A stretch of DNA of 64,000 nucleotides from Eutreptiella sp. 'Long Island Sound 2002' (lineage: Eukaryota; Euglenozoa; Euglenophyceae; Eutreptiales; Eutreptiaceae). The stretch is from contig OZ038399.1 of assembly GCA_964036045.1 (NCBI GenBank), positions 23,797,544-23,861,543 on the forward strand. Reading direction: 5' to 3'. The position numbers were made by a program, and so were the translations under genes. This document shows, piece by piece, positions 30,234 through 42,755 of this stretch (positions are counted from its first letter, which is position 1; each line of letters opens with the position of its first letter). Below the pieces are notes generated by a model, which was not told where the DNA came from, did not search any database, and saw nothing but the letters and a program-made list of their open reading frames with translations.

Positions 30234-31150
30234 GGTTCAAAACGGCCACAACACTCCTCCTGCCTCAGTGTCCCGATAGCTGCTATCTTGGGGTCCCTAG
30301 AGCCGGACGGGATGAAAAGGGCCCAATCACCCCCTTTGCTGTCCCGGGGCCCCTAGGGAATGAGGGTTCAAAACGGCCACAACACCCCTCTTGCCTCAGT
30401 GTCCCGATAGCTGCTATCTCGGAGTCCCTAGAGCCGGACGGCATGAAAAGGGCCCAATCACCCCCTTTGCCGTCCCGGGGCCCCTGGGGAAGGAGGAATC
30501 AAAACGGCCACAACACTCCTCCTGCCTCAGTGTCCCGATAGCTGCTATCTTGGAGTCCCTGGAGCGGGACGGCATGAAAAGGGCCCAATCACCCCCTTTG
30601 CCGTCCCGGGCCCCTGGGGAAAGACGGTTCAAAACGGCCACAACACTTCTCCTGCTCCAGTGTCCCGATAGCTGCTATCTCGGGGTGCCTAGAGCCGGAC
30701 AGCATGAAAAGGGCCCAATCACCCCCTTTGCCGTCCCGGGGCCCCTGGGGAAGGAGGGTTCAAAACGGCCACAACACTCCTCCTGCCTTAGTGTCCCGAT
30801 AGCTGCTATCTTGGGGTCCCTAGAGCCGGACGGCATGAAAAGGGCCCAATCACCCCCTTTGCCGTCCCGGGGCCCCTGGGGAAGGAGGGTTCAAAACGGC
30901 CACAACACCCCTCCTGCCTCAGTGTCCCGATAGCTGCTATCTCGGGGTCCCTAGAGCCGGACAGCATGAAAAGGGCCCAATCACCACCTTTGCCGTCCCG
31001 GGGCCCCTGGGGAAGGAGGGTTCAAAACGGCCACAACACTCCTCCTGCCTCAGTGTCCCGATAGCTGCTATCTCGGGGTCCCTAGAGCCGGACGGCATGA
31101 AAAGGGCCCAATCACCCCCTTTGCCGTCCCGGGGCCCCTGGGGAAGGAGT
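30234..31150. repeat. 131-bp satellite, seven tandem copies
   Basis: 'tcaaaacggccacaac' recurs at 30237, 30368, 30499, 30629, 30760, 30891 and 31022, spacing 130-131 bp, with only scattered substitutions. The unit is free of stops in several frames, which produces long meaningless open frames. The array stops abruptly where the 592-bp foldback element begins. Confidence 0.97.
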
Positions 31151-31151
31151 G

Positions 31152-31743
31152 GTAGACAAAATACGTCTTGCGGAACAGTAAGACTATTAAGTCTGGAACA
31201 GTCCATACTGTTCCAGAAGATGCGAGACTTGTGCAAACATTGTCTAACAAATGACACCGAGGGGTGGAAAGTCTAGACTAGTCTAGTATTTGAAGGAAAA
31301 ACAAATGATTTAGATGGGGTACAAAAGCTAGTACAAAAAAATGGTATCCCTACACGACAGTCGAATAAAGACGTTAAAGATTTCCGAAATGGAATTACAG
31401 CAAAGTTGCTTATGAAATGAAAGCCGAAAAGTAAAAAAATGAAAATGTACAAAATAATTGTGTGGTAGTATATGATATAATAGTAATATGATAGTAATAT
31501 ATAATATAGCATAATGGTGCGTCTAGTGGAACTATCTGTTGCGTCTAACATTTTGTCATACTGTTCCGATAGACGTATTACGTCTTTTGGAACAGTATAG
31601 ACTGTTTCACAACGTCTAGTGAAGTGTCTTACTGCTCCGGTAAACGTATCACATCTTCTGGAACAACTCTCGCGTCTTCTGGAACAGTATGGAATGTTCC
31701 AGCCTTAATAGTCTTACTGTTCCGGTAGATGTATTTCGTCTAC
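31152..31743. mobile_element. Foldback / MITE-like element with ~75-bp terminal inverted repeats
   Basis: The left end (31152, GTAGACAAAATACGTCTTG...) matches the reverse complement of the right end (to 31743, ...TACTGTTCCGGTAGATGTA) over about 75 bp at roughly 90%. The interior is AT-rich and non-coding. Extra partial copies of the terminal sequence ('tactgttccg.tagacgta') lie inside at about 31552-31660. No transposase frame. No clear target-site duplication. The element directly abuts, and appears to truncate, the satellite array. Confidence 0.85.
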
Positions 31744-34700
31744 ATGCCATGTTACAATGCATCATCCAATCTTTTCTGGTCATCTTCTTGGTTTTACACC
31801 ACCTACACCACCATCATCGAAGTTGCAGACTAGCTAAATCACATTTTCAAAAGACACCGAGAAGAAACTTGACTAGGTGGCTCGGACTGGGTTGCATGTG
31901 AGGTTTTTGAGCAATCAAACAACCCAATTGTTTTGCAAGAATGCTCTTTCATTGTTGTATAAGACAATAGTGTCATCAATATTTTCAACTTTTGCACATG
32001 CCGCCCATCGATAACTTGTGCAGTGTTAGAGTATCCGTATACTTATGTATGTTGATATGAAACAATATGCTCATTGCAATACCATTTGTTCTTCATGATT
32101 GCTGACAATCAAAATTTGTAGTTGAACACTCAGTAACGGGCACTTCAACTAGGTGGCGCATATTACATTTCCAAAAAAAGGGGTCTAGATTAGGGTGGTA
32201 AAGAGTCGTGGTCAAGTATAAGAATTCCATGGGCGTGGAGGGGGGCTCACATTCAAGAAATCACAATCCTTGGACATGCGCTTTCAAGACGATAGTTTAT
32301 CAAAGTCTTCCTGCCTATTAAGGCGACATGAAGTAAAATTGTTAACGTGTATTTTGCACAGCACCATGTCCGAAAATGACATCACAAAGCATGGCACAAC
32401 AGAACACCGCACACCACGAAGCAAAAGGTTGTAGGCTGGTCCACCATATTGGATGTGGTATTGTAATGACACCGGCAATTTCCGAAGGGCGGGCTGCATA
32501 TGTAATGCTTGAATTGCCCTATTGGCAGGTTGCTTGTTGTAGACGGGTAGCAAGTTTTGATCATCTGGCAAATTTGGGGGTGCTTGTAGGTGACAATGTG
32601 GTGTGCCGAAACCGGGGCTGCCCGAATTGTAGCTTGGGTTGCAACAATTGGATTTTTGTCATTTGGGCCTTCATCCTAGCAAAAAAAACATTTACGGAAA
32701 AAAAGAATACTTTCTCCAAAAGTGTTTCATTAATACATTGGCCATTATTATGGTCAAGCACATAAATTCGGGCTACAATGCTCAATGTACTGTGACGATA
32801 TTCAATCTTAATGACATACCCCACCACAAACCATGCAGCTGACAAAAAGTTGAGCCCCAAAAAGATAAAAAAAACACTTTCCGCAAAAAAGCCCACACAG
32901 CCCTGGTAAGCACACATTATGGCATTATCATTAATTGGTGCTTAGGTTTTGCTTGGTCAAAGAATGTGTCACATAATATGGTGCTTATTGAGCAAACATG
33001 GAATAACATAAAGGGACGAGCTACAACCGAATACCAATTCTATGCTCCCATTCATGAATTTTTGTTCAAGTCTTTTGCAGATTGGGCAACCACATAGACC
33101 TCACGCATTGCAAAACTATGGGGTACAAAAAGGTGTGCTTTTGATCACTTATGAAAAGCGGGACAAAATACAGTACTTGGGTCGAATGCACCATTCATTA
33201 TAGAAAGATACAAATGTTTTCTTGACTGCATTGGATATGCTTCGCTTGTTTCTCTACTCTCCAAGATGATTATGTTTCAACTAATCAAAGCTAAATGAAC
33301 CTAAAGGGTAAACTAACAACAACAAAGTTTAGAAAATGGGCTCATGATTTTATACAATTTTTGGGAGGGGTGCACACGAGCAAAGTTTACCTAAAAACAA
33401 TTTTCATATTGTTTGTTTGTTGTAAACCAGTTCGACACAGATATTCTTATGAGATTCCCCATTAACAAAACCTAAAAGAACAAGAGCAAAGGCAAACCAA
33501 GGAAAACACAAAGAAAGTCACCACGAGGCAATGCACTCCTCAGTACGGCATAAGTGCACCTTTATTCTCTATGCCGGACTTGGTTATATCTCTTGACATA
33601 TGATTGAGGCTCTCATGCCTCTTGTGCCCCCTGGGCCAATCCACGCATGGCCGGGATCAGCTCGGCATAGTGTCTACGAACAAAGGGAAACATGCATGCA
33701 AACAACGAAAAGCATGCATGCAAACTAGGCGACTATGGTCGTTCGTACATGCCATGCTCATACGTTTAACTACCATGCATGAGTAGAACGAATGCATGCA
33801 ATGTATGTTGGACTCATGTGTAACAAAGCAATAGCAACATCGTCAAATGCAAGGATTGTACAAATCAGATGCATCTCAAAGAATGAAATCTACATGTCGC
33901 TCGATTATCAATGATGTGCATTGAATGACATGCAATGAATGAAATGCATACGATTTGACCGAAGAATGTATGTTGCTACGTGCACTCCCACTTCTCTGAA
34001 CTAACAATGAAAGAACAATGCACGAAAGAATGCAATGAAGGATGCAGTGATGTCCACAAAAACCGATGCATGCAAACGGCCAAGCAAAAGCGGCATTAGG
34101 CGACGGAAATGATGAAACTTATTTACTCCTGTCTCAGAACATCAACAATACGATCTAACTTTTTTACTTTCTCCACCTCAAATCGAAATTACAAAACCCT
34201 CCCCATCCGCGTCTTACCCTCCTCCGCAGGATCTCCTACAGCTCACTTCGCGCAGCACTACGACACTCGGCGCAGCTTCGATCAAACGGGGCTACATCGT
34301 CCACTGCATCCTAGGCGTTCCCACCGACCACCTCGAGTTCTCCGCCACTTTTTAGTGGGTACCAGAACATTCAACTTTCACCGCTCAACGCCACACATCC
34401 GCCTACACCGTCCTCCGTGTCATATGCTTGTACTTTGGGTGCATATTAAAACCCTTTTTCTTTGTCTTACACTTCAAAATCAAATTATTTTTAATGTAGT
34501 TCTCCATTTGCAATTGATCTTATTGGCAAGTACAAAGCACATGCAACAGCAAGAAGACGAGGATTGAACGAACATTGAGTTGGACCAACTGGCTGGTCCA
34601 GTAACACGGGTTCACATGCCTAAGTCACAAGAAAATTAATGTAACATTAAATTCTCATTGAAAAAGCAATAAAACCTATATTTTATCAACTTTCTGAGTA

Positions 34701-36345
34701 GTCTATCTTGTCACAGGCACTTTCAATGTTACGTAAATTACTGTCGGCGACAAAGACGGCGACAGTCCATCTGAAGCTTCTAAATAGCTTCTAATACATT
34801 AGAACCTTCTAAATTGTCATAAAACACGATTAAATCACATTATAAACATGTGGGATGTGATTATTCATGTATGGGTACTAATGTATCCTAGATCTCAGCT
34901 ATCTGTAGTGTACCTAAGAGCAGTAGACTCTAGCAGCAAGCTGTAGGCTTCAAATATCAGCTAAGTATGAGCAAATATCTTAGTGTTCTAGGATATTGAA
35001 GCTCTGAGAGGTCTAGTAGAGATCCTCCAGAAAGCTTCTGAGAGGCCCAAATGCCCCAACTTATTACACCCCCTTCCTAAGCTTCATGCACATTCACTAA
35101 GAATGTTGATGACAAGCTGATAATCTAACATAAAGAGGGGTATGTGTAATAAAGCAGCCATTTCAACTTTACTAATAGTACCCTTGTGTGCCGGAACTTT
35201 CAAAGATCTATACCGTAACAAAGTCTTAATGGGCTCAATCTCAAAACGTAAAGAACTTTTGGCCTATCCCGGATTTTCCTTAGTAAAAAGGGGAAAACAA
35301 AGCACACAAGAGATGGCACAAACAAATACGAAACTAAGCAAAACTGAACAAAGAAACCTTCTTGAACCGTCGTTGCTTCGAAGTACTTGTCTTGCCGATT
35401 TGGAATTCTCGATGCAAAAGCAAAGAGATGGAAGCTCTATGAGACACTGAAAGTGATCCGAGCGATTACCTGATTTTCGTCCAACTGTCAACGATTCTTT
35501 GGTAATATTAGTTCCAAACCAGAAACACAATCCTAATCCCTACAAATGGACATGAATAACCCCCAAAGCCGTTGGGGAAAATTGTGCCACTGCCGGTTGA
35601 ATGCACGTGGCCAATGGTGAGAGCCATTGCCACCTGTCTAGCCTCGACAATGAGCAATGCAACACGCATAATCCGGAGGTTCTGGTGGCACAACCAGCCA
35701 AAAGAAAACGAAAGAGTATAGAAGTAAGCATATCCTAAGCAGGCTGAACAAGGCCACAAAGTAGTGAGAAGCCCCGAGGTGCCACCACCTATATGGAAAG
35801 AAAACATTCACAGAACGGGAGAAGGCAAATGGCAAGAAGGGCCTTCAAAGCAAAATGGGATATTGAAATATCAGAGATACTATGGCTGCAAACTGATTAA
35901 TGCCAATAGGCTCCACCAAGGGCAGACACAATACAACCAAGCCTGGTGCCAAATCCCCCAACCTCCCAACACACCTAAGTGCCATCTCCGTGATCGCCGC
36001 CCCAAGCCTACCCCATCCCACACCTCACCACTACTATGGCTGGATGACTGCCAACATGCGCATTGCTCACCCATCACCTTGCATGGCCACCATCATGGCA
36101 ATGGCTAAAATTCTTTCACTTGCTTAGGCCCATGCATCCTTCAAAATGCTCTTCGCACACTTGCAGGTGCCCGCAAAACACGCTCTGCACACTTGCAGAC
36201 TTGCCTGGGCAGACCAACCCGTATGCCACTACACTTTGAACAAGTAGTATTTTCACTTCACACAAATAAGCCACTACCCTCTGCATGTGCATGCATGTGG
36301 CTTGGTGGAGAAAGGCTTGCCTGCAACGTTCCAAATATGAGATCC
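31744..36345. other. AT-rich island without recognisable genes
   Basis: Base composition shifts sharply to AT-rich compared with both flanks, and G/C homopolymer runs disappear. 33.68-34.08 kb is packed with ATGCATGC-like words. A GC-richer patch at 34.2-34.4 kb follows a pyrimidine stretch and 'cag' (34229) and reads LGAASIKRGYIVHCILGVP in one frame before a stop; it could be an isolated exon. Frames at 32561-32917 (-) and 35142-35450 (+) have no motifs. Confidence 0.6.
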
Positions 36346-36606
36346 TTGATGTGATATGATTTGATATGATGTGATATGATGTGATATGATGTGATGTGAT
36401 GTGATGTGATGTGATATGATGTGATATGATTTGATATGATGTGATATGATGTGATATGATTTGATATGATGTGATATGATGCGATATGATGTGATGTGAT
36501 ATGATATGATATGATGTGATGTGATATGATGTGATATGATTTGATATGATGTGATACGATGTGATATGATGTGATGTGGCGTGATGTGATATGATGTGAT
36601 GCAAGG
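36346..36606. repeat. Microsatellite, 5/10-bp unit (TGATATGATG)
   Basis: About 260 bp of alternating 'gtgat' and 'atgat' pentamers, with sporadic changes. It degrades to the right until about 36680. Confidence 0.95.
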
Positions 36607-39600
36607 TGACGGGCTGTGCTGTGCTGTGATGTAATGTGATCTGATGCTATTCGATGCGATGCAATGTGATGCAATGTGTGACACCTGTTGCAGACCACAC
36701 GATTTGTGTTACCCTACTACACAATCCAGAAAATCGTCATTTGCAGAAATGCGGAGTAAAATACTGTGGTGCACACCAGCTGAGAATCCGACTCAAGGTG
36801 GTTATTTGTATTTTGTGGTTACATGCACACAACATGTGAGCGCAATGCAAACTCCAGACTTTCAGCTCCAGCCAACAGTGGCTTACCGTCTACTGAGTAA
36901 GGGCTATTTACAATGCGACACATTAGCCCATAGGTTGATTTCCGTCGCTTGGTTTAGGGATCCATCCCGATGACCACTGGGCTACCGTCGATCACCAGCC
37001 AACTTGTCGAATCGCCCAATCTGCTCCATCAACGTTACATAAATCGCCGTTGGCTGCCTCAACAACATAAAGCACAGGACTTGTGAATGGCAGCACCGTA
37101 TTACACAACATCCCGGAGATCGCTAACCAAATGCAACTCCATGCCACCCCTTCGAATTTCGCCGTCACTCCCCTCCTCGTCAGCAGCAAATTGGGGAATA
37201 AACACGAGTTGAGCACACCCATCCTGCAAGTGGGGGAAACAACGACTGAAAGGGTACTGGAGAGGCTTGCAGAAAGTGACAAAGAAATGTAGAGGGTTGC
37301 ACCACAGTAGGACACTTCCAGCGACATCAGCCAGCAAACACCCCCCCCCCCAACCACACACCCCAGACACCCCAGACATTATCCCCCCCCCCCCCAGCTT
37401 CCTGCTCCCCTCTTCCGACACTCCTTCGACCTGTATCAGCAAGCAAGTAGCACCCAGCTACCAACCAGCAGCAAACATCCAGCAACCAGCTGCCAGCGAC
37501 CAGCAGCCAGCAGTCCACAGCCAACGACAAACAGCAGCAGCAGTCGACATCCAGCACCCAGCAGCCAGGAGCAATCAGCCAGTAAACAGCAGCCGCCAAC
37601 ATCCACCAGCACGCAGCCAGCAACCAACAGCCATCTGACACATCAGCCTTCACCCGTCACCCACCTACACGGCAGGACACAACACCGTCACCACACTGCA
37701 CCACACTGCACCACTGCATGCACAGCTCTGCGCACCAGGAAACCTTACCGATCCATTGAGTCTTTTTTGTTTGAGCCATCAATTGGAATTTTTCTCTTCT
37801 ATTTTTTTTTTCAGGACCACTACGGCAAGAGCGCAAGACTTGAGCAGAATGAAAGGGCTTTGTACTTTAGTAATTCTCAGATCAGCTACAGGGCCCCAGA
37901 CTGATTTCAGGCAAGCCAGAATGTTCCAGTCTGTATTACTTTTTGCCCCTGCACTTGCTCGCTTCTCTTCGCTCAATCCACTGGTCCATTTTTTCATTAT
38001 ATCATCTTTTTGTTATTTTGCCTTGGTATAGGCTATATATCCCTTTGCATCTTTCACCGATATGGCCTCCACTAGTATTTTAACCTTTTCAGGCCCATGG
38101 TGCAGTTCATGCAGTGATTTCACCCTGACTAGGTTTGTAAATACCCGCGGCTGTCCTTCGGAGAACTTCGGCTCACCATGAACGCTCATTTTGCCCATGG
38201 TTAGGCCGCTTTGGTGCAATGCTTTGGGCGGGGGACCGCCATGCCTCAAAAATGTAGAGGGTTGCAGGGACAACAATTGGTGTGTAGATGTGGAAAAAAC
38301 CAAGGTTCCATTGTGAATACGCAGGTGTTTGCACCATCTGTCTGATTAAGTATGCACTATCCCCCGCATCTTGGGCACCCTTCGGGATTTTCTTGGATTG
38401 CAAGAAAAACCTCTGTCCCTCAAATTTGGGCCGCGATGAAACCCTCAAAACAATTTCGACGCCTGTAGAGTGAGAGGTTGCGCAATCCTGGCATTTTGAG
38501 GGAGCCCATACATTTCCCTTGAGACATGTATGCAATATGATGATGCTCGCGGGAACGGCCGATGTGGTTCGCCCCTTGACTGCCATTCCAAACAGCCGCA
38601 CGCCCAGGAAAAAGGTCCTATGGTGCAAATAACACCAACAACACGGCGTTTGCCCCAAAATATGATTGCAGCGTGGCACAGTACGAAGCCAAAATGCCGT
38701 TTAGAGTCAAGGGAGGGGCGGGGACCGACCAATTGCACTCTGGTGCCGCTATTGCGGTGCACAGGAATTCTTTGAAAGCGGAAGCCTTTGCTTTCCGGAG
38801 TTCCGGTGAGATATGCGCCCATAGCGCCCCATGAAAATGCCTGAACCGGAAGCTATTGGTTTGCAATCGCCTGCACCCAAGTCAAAGGCGGTTTGTATAT
38901 CTCTCGGGGTCGTGCAGAAATACGCCAACACGGAGCGTTTTCCGTGATCGGTGTCATTGTTGCCTTATTTCTGCCGATTGCGTGTCCCGTATGTGGGGCA
39001 TATTTGGAAAGCCGTTGAAAAGGGCTACTTGGAACACCTTGGGTCTGCATGCTGCACTGACGACATGGCTGAGGCACTGCGCATCCTGACCAGGAACGAT
39101 TCTATGGGACGTCAGCCGTTGGCTGGCAGGGGCCTACGCATCGTCGTCCGACCATCTGGACCAGCGTAAGAAGCCTGTGTTGATTCGGGACCATAAATGA
39201 AGCGGTTGAACTTTGGCACCACCCCTGATGAGGGCAACCTTTCCCCTCATCCTGGTTTTGTGTGGATGAAAGCAGGGTACAGCGAGTCCATTGAGTGGCA
39301 CAAGGTGAGGCTGACAAAGCAACGGAATGCCGACCTCACATTGGATGGTCTCTGGGCAATGCCTCTGAATTCAGAGTGGGTACCGGCTGAAAAAATATGT
39401 TCCCATCAATAAGCATGGTGATGTCTGCCCAAACGGGGTCCCAGCCCTGCGTGAAACAGACAACACAAATGACGATTCGGAAGAAATGTGTGTGAAATGT
39501 TCAGTGCATGTTTGCGTGCCGACTTTGCAGCTGTGGTGCTCAAAAATGCGACCCCCCCCCAACCCATACATTTCTGAAATGGCCTTTTCTCACAGATTTC

Positions 39601-40973
39601 AAAAAGTATACACATACCCCTCCCCCCCCCCCCAAGTGCTAGGTGGCTCGGAGTGCAATTCAGAGGCCACCCAGTCCACCCACACCTCAAATCCGACCCA
39701 TGCCTCGGGGCCTGATGGGTCGGTTTTGGCGGGCTCTGTTCATGGCAAACGATGCCATACTGAGCTGTGCCATGGAGATGAGTGAAACAATGATGGGACA
39801 AGGGCTGGAAGATGCGGCGGAGAGGACTGAGAGATGATGGGGAAATGCTGTGCAGGTGATTGGGAGATGGTTGGCGATGGTGGAAATTGGGGGGGGGGCA
39901 GATGCCAAGCAACAGGAGTCGGTGGCGATGGGGCACGGTGCCGTGATCACTGGGGTCTGGGGAGGAGATGGCCATGTTTGTCATCGGACTCGCCAGCCCA
40001 CATCCAAACCACAACAATCAGCCACACCCTCATCGCCACTGATGGGCACCACAAGGCTGTCTGACAGGCATGGCAGGAACAGCAAGTGCACCTGCTTGCG
40101 CAGTTGGTATGCGACGCCCAACGCCTTCTCCAAGGTCAACATGCCGGACTGCAGAAGGCATGGGCGCCCCTCCGCCAAGCACTTCTGCGCTGCGCCGCCG
40201 ATGTCTTGGGATGTGCCGTAGCGGTCCACTGGGATAACCTGCACGGGATAGGGCGGAACAGGTCTGGGGGCTGCGGGCGGAACAGCAAAGAAAATAAAGG
40301 CGATTCCGGCTTCCACTCCGCCGGCGCCAGAGGGGGGGGGGGGATGGGAAGGAGCAGCACGTTGGACACCCATTGGCAGTCATTTGATTGCCCAATTGGC
40401 GTGGAAGAAGAACGGCCTTTATAGGAAACGCCTGCATGACACACTGGCGGTCGTCCTCAACTTTTAGGACGATCGGCCAGAAAACAGCCTAAAACCGGTC
40501 ATTTTTGGACACCAAATTGGCCATAAACGGGCGAGACGGCTCGAAATCACATGAAACGTGTTTCAGGTGGTTTGAAACACCGACCACCGTCGGTTAACGT
40601 CCAACCGTCATCGCTCGCCCTTCAATAACCTGCACCCACGGTCAACCACATCCCAAAAACATGCCTTGAAGGGGTGTTCCAAAAGGCAGGCCCAAGGGGC
40701 CATGCAGTGACCAGAGCGCACGCAAACAGGCGACCGACCGCACAAGGCCCGTTCCGGAACCTGCGCTTGCCTCGGAAAGCGCTCGGGGTCCTGCTTCCCA
40801 CGGGGCCCCCCGGGAGTGTGTGATGGGGCACATCATTGCTCGACGAAGAAAAGACATCAAAGGCCCCAGGTCACTTGCACAGCTGTCGGCGCAGTCACCG
40901 CGGCACAAGGCTCTTGGCACATGCGACTCTCCTCCCTTGGCGATGGTGCACATGCGACTCTCCTCCCTCGGCG
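36607..40973. other. Mostly unassigned sequence
   Basis: 37440-37635 is a CAGC/CCAGCA-rich low-complexity stretch. 38013-39100 on the minus strand has several overlapping coding-like frames (for example KMSVHGEPKFSEGQPRVF) that change phase repeatedly, as in a decayed coding element. The plus strand at 39197-39412 has a 71-codon frame. No family could be named. Confidence 0.35.
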
Positions 40974-41873
40974 ATGGTAATCCCGTATGCTGCGGTAGGC
41001 AAGATGCTGCCGGTGACCGCAAGAAAATACATCTCCTCAGGGGCTGTTCGTCAACAACCCGAGGCGTGTGTCTGCGGGAAGGCGCAGGGCATGTGCAGCC
41101 GCGTGAGTGCGGCCTCCAGCCCCCCCCCCCCCCCCACCCCTGGGCCACTGATACCTCACACCCCGACCCTCGCCACCGATCCCCCCACCCCTGCAACCAG
41201 CCGCTGTCCGGGTCCTGCGCGCGCGCGTGCGTAGAGGAAGGAGCACGCCCGTGCCCTCCACCCCCTCTTGGCCCCCCTCCCGGTACCCCGGGGCATGGCA
41301 GGGGGGCAGGCAGAGGCATGACCGAGTCCCAGGCCCATGCCCCCCATCGAGGCCCGTGTCCAACGCTGTGACGACTGGAGCGTGCCAGGGGGGGCGTGGC
41401 CACGGGGCGACCGCCGTGGCGGGTTTCACACGCCTGGGCCGCCCGGGGTATGTGGTGGCCTGCAGCCCCGAGAGAGGCGCCCTGACGGGGGTCAGCGTTG
41501 CGGGTCCGCAGTGGCGCTTCAGGATCCGCCGAGGCGGACACCCCCCCCCATCCCACCCCCCATCCCTGGGGCCAGGGGGGTATTGGAACGGGGGGGGGGT
41601 CTGGGGCAACATCAGGCCGCTGCTTACGGACCCCCCCCCCGGGGGGCGGGGGGGGGGGTCCATTTGGGGCCCTGACCAGCCGCGGCCGACCCCCCCCCCC
41701 CGCCCCCGTCAGAAAAACTATCCTCCGGCGGAAAATGAAATTTAGGAAAAAGGCGCGAAAGTAGAGACCGATTTCAGTTACACAGACGTTTTTTTTTTGG
41801 CGTCTGACCCCCGGCGGGGGAGGGCGGGGGGCGGGGGGTTGCCACTAAGCGATGGCCTGGGCAAGAGCTAATG

Positions 41874-42034
41874 ACGGAATTATCTTATGAAAAGTCAGTG
41901 AGACCCATCGGCACTCCGGATGTGTCTTATGGTCCTCCGGAAGGTTCGTGGCGCCCCCTAACGAACCTTCCGGAGGACCATCCAATACATCCGGAGTGCC
42001 GATGTATCTCACTGACGTTTCATAAGATAACGTC
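41874..42034. repeat. Near-perfect 160-bp palindrome (75-bp arms, ~12-bp loop)
   Basis: The left arm 41874-41949 (GACGG..TTATCTTATGAAAAGTCAG ... GGTCCTCCGGAAGGTTCG) pairs with the right arm 41961-42034 with only a few mismatches around a 'gcgccccct' loop. It could fold as a long hairpin RNA, or be a foldback/miniature element. No open frame of note. Confidence 0.88.
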
Positions 42035-42639
42035 CGCGCTACACAGGGCCATCCCCTCGTGTCTGGGCCCCCGCCGGGCCCGTCCCAGGGCCCTGCGTAC
42101 CGCAGGCGTCGTGTCCACGCAGATGAGGACTACGGAGCCCCGTCCGCGCCCTTGACGCCCGACTCCCGGAATACCAGACCGGACTTGATACGGCCGATGC
42201 ATTTCTTCGCCCGCCCTCTGTGGCCCCTTCGTGTGCGGGGGGATACGCTGGCCTCCAGGCCCACCGCCCCCCGGGGGGGGGGGGATCCCGCTGCGAACAA
42301 CCCCCCGGCCATCTGTCAAAAACTGGGGGGGGGGGGCTTTGTTTAAAGGGGGTGGGGGTGGGTGGGTGGGTGGGTGGGTCCAGCTACCCCCCCCCCCCCC
42401 CCAAGCGGTGCGGAGCCTTTAGAGGTCCCCGGAGCCGAAGGAAAATTTGGGTCTAAACCAATTGGCGCCGCAGGCGCCAGAGAAAATTTTTGATCGACCG
42501 AAGGCCCGGAAGAAAGTTTGGCCCAAAATTTTAAAGGGGGGGTGTCCAGGCACCGAGTTGTTAAAATGGGGGGGGTCAGGGCAGGGCTTCTTTAGAATAA
42601 TTAAAAACCAAGGGGGGGGGACCCCTCCCCCAAAACCCC

Positions 42640-42755
42640 CTCCCCCCCTTCCCAGACCAAAGGGACGATCGTGGGAAAAAACGAAATTTACAATCGGGAA
42701 AATCTGGTGGGGCCATTTTTGGTACACCAAGTTTTGGGTCCAAACCCCCCCCACC
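42640..42755. repeat. Dispersed 'ggaaaatctg' repeat, second copy
   Basis: Same family as 15365-15480. Shares 'atcgtgggaaaaa..aaattt.caat.ggaaaatctg' and 'ggtacaccaagttttgggtcc'. Flanked by C and G runs. Confidence 0.65.

Noticed and set aside
30055-31257. Open frames of 100-180 codons (CLSVPIAAI... type repeats)
   Set aside because: They follow the 131-bp satellite, whose unit is not a multiple of three. The apparent repeated protein shifts frame from unit to unit.
41037-41663. Pro/Gly-rich minus frame of 208 codons
   Set aside because: Driven by C/G homopolymers; no conserved segment, and other frames are equally open.
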